This document shows, piece by piece, positions 61,472-64,000 of a stretch of DNA of 64,000 nucleotides. The translations under genes and the position numbers were made by a program. Numbering within the stretch: position 1 is the stretch's first letter; each line of letters opens with the position of its first letter. The DNA is from an uncultured Paracoccaceae bacterium (GTDB taxonomy: Bacteria; Pseudomonadota; Alphaproteobacteria; Rhodobacterales; Rhodobacteraceae): the NCBI GenBank assembly GCA_947489325.1, contig CANLDA010000005.1, forward strand, positions 1 through 64,000, in the 5' to 3' direction. Below the pieces are notes generated by a model. It was not told the origin of the DNA and did not search any database. It worked only from the letters and a program-made list of their open reading frames with translations.

Positions 61472-64000
61472 TTAATGAAAATCTCGGCTCGGAAATAGGC
61501 GTTTGGCCTGATCACGGGGGTGCATGCCGCGGGTGGAATAGCGGGTGGTTTTGGGGGTATCGTCGGCCCGGGGGCCTTCGGTGCTCAGGGCTTCGGGCAT
61601 TGGGTGGCCGAGATCGGAAAGCCTATGCGACAGATCGTGAATTTCTTGCGCAATCAGATGCACGACGATGCCCTCGCGTTGCAGGTAGCCGCGCACCTGC
61701 AACAGCCGCGCAGCCATTACGGTCTGGCGATAGCGTTCATATATTTTGGGCCAAACCACGACGTTGCTGACCCCGGTTTCATCCTCTAGCGTCAGGAAAA
61801 TCACTCCTGATGCGGTGCCGGGGCGCTGGCGGGTGATTACAAGCCCGCACACAGTCAACTGCCCAAGTGGCACATGTGCAAGGGTTTCATGCGGCGTGAG
61901 ACCCGGCATGTCGGGGCGGAGCAATTCCATCGGATGCGCGCGCAGGGAAAGGCGAGTCGAGATATAATCCTCCACCACCTCTTCGCCCAGATGCATAGCT
62001 GGTAGAGTGACCTGAGGTTCGTTGACATTCTCTCCATCAATCGGGTCATTAAACAGTGGTAGAGGTTTTTCGCTACGGATCGCTTTGACCTGCCACAGAG
62101 CATCGCGGCGCGTGAGGCCAATGTCGCAAAACCCATCCGCCTCGGCCAGCCGGGTCAGCACATCGGGGCGCAGACCGGCCCGCAGCCACAGTGCTTCTGG
62201 GTCGGGGTAGCCATTGCCCCGTGCGGCAACGATCCAGCCTGCATCTTCTTCTTTGAATCCCTTGATCTGGCGAAACCCCAGACGCAGCGCCAATGCGCCA
62301 TCGGGGCGGCGTTCTAAGGTGTTGTCCCATTCTGAATGGTTCACACATATGGGGCGCGTTTCAACGCAATGTTCGCGTGCATCACGCACGATCTGAGCGG
62401 GGGCATAAAACCCCATGGGCTGGGAATTGAGAAGCGCGCAGGCAAAGACTGCCGGATGATGGCATTTTAACCAGGCCGAGACATAAGCGAGCATGGCAAA
62501 GGCGGCGGCGTGGCTTTCGGGGAAGCCGTAATCTGCAAAGCCCTCAATCTGGGAAAAGCAGCGTTTGGCAACGTCCGGATCATAGCCGTTCCTGAGCATT
62601 CCATTGATGAATTTATCCTCAAACGCCCCGATGGTGCCCATGCGCCGGAATGACGCCAGCGAACGACGCAGGTGATCGGCTTCCTCCGCAGAAAATCCGG
62701 CCCCTACCACAGCGATCTGCATGGCCTGTTCCTGAAACAGCGGTACGCCAAGGGTGCGTTTAGTAACCTCTTCAAGCGCGGGACCGAAGGGCTCCGGCTG
62801 CTCCAGTCCCTGACGGCGTTTGATATAGGGTTGCACCATGCCGCCCTGGATTGGGCCGGGGCGCACGATGGCGACTTCAATCACCAAATCATAGAATTCC
62901 CGGGGCTTCATCCGGGGCAGAAAGTTCATCTGGGCGCGGCTTTCGACCTGAAACACTCCAACCGCATCGGCGGCACAAAGCATGTCATAGGTACGGTCAT
63001 CCCTTTGCGGAACTGTGGCAATGCTGAGGGCACGGTCTTCGTGGTGCAACAGCAGATCAAAGGCTTTGCGCAGACAGCTCAGCATGCCGAGCCCCAGAAC
63101 ATCGACCTTTAAAATCCCCAATGCGTCGATGTCATCCTTGTCCCATTCGATGACCGTGCGATCCTCCATCGCGGCATTGGCAATTGGTGACAGTTCATCC
63201 AGCCGCCCGCGTGTGATGACAAAGCCTCCGACATGCTGCGACAGGTGCCGGGGAAAGCCGATGATCTCGCCAATGAGCTGGATGGTTTGCATCAGGCGGC
63301 GGTCTTCGGGATTAAGGCCGAGCTCGCGGATGCGGTCCAGATCAATCCCGCCATTGCTCATCCCCCAAATCTGGCCTGACAGACCGGCCGTCACATCTTG
63401 GGACAGGCCCATGGCTTTGCCGACTTCACGAATGGCCGCCCGGGTGCGGAAATGAATGACGGTCGCGCAAAGCCCGGCGCGGTGGCGGCCGTATTTCTTG
63501 TAAATCCACTGGATCACCTCTTCGCGCCGCTCATGTTCAAAATCGACGTCAATATCGGGCGGCTCTCCCCGGTATTTCGAGATAAACCGCTCAAACACCA
63601 TCGAGATCATATCCGGGCTGACATCGGTGATACCTAATAGATAACACAGGATAGAGTTCGCCGCCGACCCGCGCCCCTGACACAGGATCCCTTGTGATTT
63701 GGCGAATTGGACAATGTCATGCACCGTCAGGAAATAGGCCGGAAAGTTCAATTCCCGAACCACGGCCAGCTCCTTTTCCATCAGATCAATCGCCCTCTGG
63801 GAGGGAGCATTGGGATAGCGCCGCGTCAAACCTTCGCGGGCCAGTCGTTCCAGGCGTGCCTGAGGCGTTTCGCCTGCCACCGCTTCATGGGGGTAGTCAT
63901 ACGAGAGCTCTCCCAGATCAAAGCAGCATTGACCGGCGATTTCTAATGTACGGCGGATCGCGCCCAGATGGTTGCGAAACAACCGCACCATATCCTGACC
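61472..64000 (-). CDS. dnaE2: Error-prone DNA polymerase DnaE2, N-terminus beyond window edge
   Basis: The frame is open through base 64000 (reading GQDMVRLFRNHLG at the edge), so the ATG at 63991 is internal. About 842 residues are visible of the ~1080-1170 usual. C-family polymerase motifs: GRGSAANSILCYLLGITDVS and PPDIDVDFEHERREEVIQWI (catalytic aspartates), VDVLGLGMLSCLRKAFDLL, IKRRQGLEQPEPFGPALEEV, and a C-terminal OB domain (GVIFLTLEDETGVSNVVVWP). DnaE2 does translesion synthesis with ImuA and ImuB, whose genes usually lie immediately upstream, outside this window. No clear LexA box is visible because the promoter is beyond the edge. Confidence 0.95.
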   Translation of the reverse strand, partial: GQDMVRLFRNHLGAIRRTLEIAGQCCFDLGELSYDYPHEAVAGETPQARLERLAREGLTRRYPNAPSQRAIDLMEKELAVVRELNFPAYFLTVHDIVQFAKSQGILCQGRGSAANSILCYLLGITDVSPDMISMVFERFISKYRGEPPDIDVDFEHERREEVIQWIYKKYGRHRAGLCATVIHFRTRAAIREVGKAMGLSQDVTAGLSGQIWGMSNGGIDLDRIRELGLNPEDRRLMQTIQLIGEIIGFPRHLSQHVGGFVITRGRLDELSPIANAAMEDRTVIEWDKDDIDALGILKVDVLGLGMLSCLRKAFDLLLHHEDRALSIATVPQRDDRTYDMLCAADAVGVFQVESRAQMNFLPRMKPREFYDLVIEVAIVRPGPIQGGMVQPYIKRRQGLEQPEPFGPALEEVTKRTLGVPLFQEQAMQIAVVGAGFSAEEADHLRRSLASFRRMGTIGAFEDKFINGMLRNGYDPDVAKRCFSQIEGFADYGFPESHAAAFAMLAYVSAWLKCHHPAVFACALLNSQPMGFYAPAQIVRDAREHCVETRPICVNHSEWDNTLERRPDGALALRLGFRQIKGFKEEDAGWIVAARGNGYPDPEALWLRAGLRPDVLTRLAEADGFCDIGLTRRDALWQVKAIRSEKPLPLFNDPIDGENVNEPQVTLPAMHLGEEVVEDYISTRLSLRAHPMELLRPDMPGLTPHETLAHVPLGQLTVCGLVITRQRPGTASGVIFLTLEDETGVSNVVVWPKIYERYRQTVMAARLLQVRGYLQREGIVVHLIAQEIHDLSHRLSDLGHPMPEALSTEGPRADDTPKTTRYSTRGMHPRDQAKRLFPSRDFH

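Overview
The window reads as chromosomal DNA of a marine-type alphaproteobacterium of the Rhodobacterales (Roseobacter group). The evidence is a complete Rhodobacter-type gene transfer agent (GTA) cluster, alphaproteobacterial-type RNase E, a PdhA/PdhB/PdhC pyruvate dehydrogenase with a lipoyl domain on E1-beta, DnaE2, and LuxR/LuxI quorum sensing. Coding density is high and most genes sit in short operons with ATGA or TGATG overlaps. I found no rRNA, tRNA, insertion sequence, integrase or CRISPR array.

Layout. 1-3020: an edge-truncated unknown gene, a secreted tandem PilJ-like domain protein and trigger factor. 3052-5192: a quorum-sensing block read leftward (XRE regulator, LuxR, LuxI with a long C-terminal tail). 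5406-6833: the rpsF-rpsR-rplI ribosomal operon, with promoter and terminator. 6978-9557: a small membrane protein, a secreted YceI and a convergent cytochrome b561-YceI fusion. 9726-17053: the fatty acid synthesis locus fabD-fabG-acpP-fabF-mltG, interrupted between acpP and fabF by a multicopper oxidase and a HisA paralogue. 17106-31558: the GTA cluster, equivalent to RcGTA g1 through g15 plus a small terminal gene, all frames intact and nearly all translationally coupled. 31618-34095: YciI, a DksA-type zinc finger protein, cysE, two tiny membrane ORFs and an ion channel. 34095-38389: pdhC, pdhB, pdhA and ftsB. 38573-45066: an AidB-type acyl-CoA dehydrogenase, an EamA transporter, rne and a TusA-like protein. 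45181-50185: CcdA, a tandem repeat, a penicillin acylase family enzyme, a 3-hydroxyisobutyrate dehydrogenase-like enzyme and a soluble PAS/MCP-type signalling protein. 50418-56885: a lipoprotein, a SYLF-domain protein, hemB, a small membrane protein and mfd. 56945-61374: a four-gene ATGA-coupled operon (acyl-CoA ligase, DsbA-family protein, K+ channel, MFS exporter) divergent from an XRE-cupin regulator. 61472-64000: error-prone polymerase DnaE2, running off the right edge.

How parts may work together. GTA production is under quorum-sensing control in Rhodobacter capsulatus, so LuxR/LuxI about 12 kb from an intact GTA cluster is suggestive, although direct control cannot be shown from sequence. 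The most unusual regulatory structure is just upstream of GTA g1: a near-consensus sigma-70 promoter (TTGACA, 16 nt, TATGAT) with a 10-bp palindrome in its spacer, an ATG at the predicted transcription start that opens a 10-codon ORF, and an intrinsic terminator whose loop is that ORF's stop codon. This looks like a transcription-attenuation leader, or a very short RNA, controlling the whole GTA operon, and it is the best candidate here for something not previously described.
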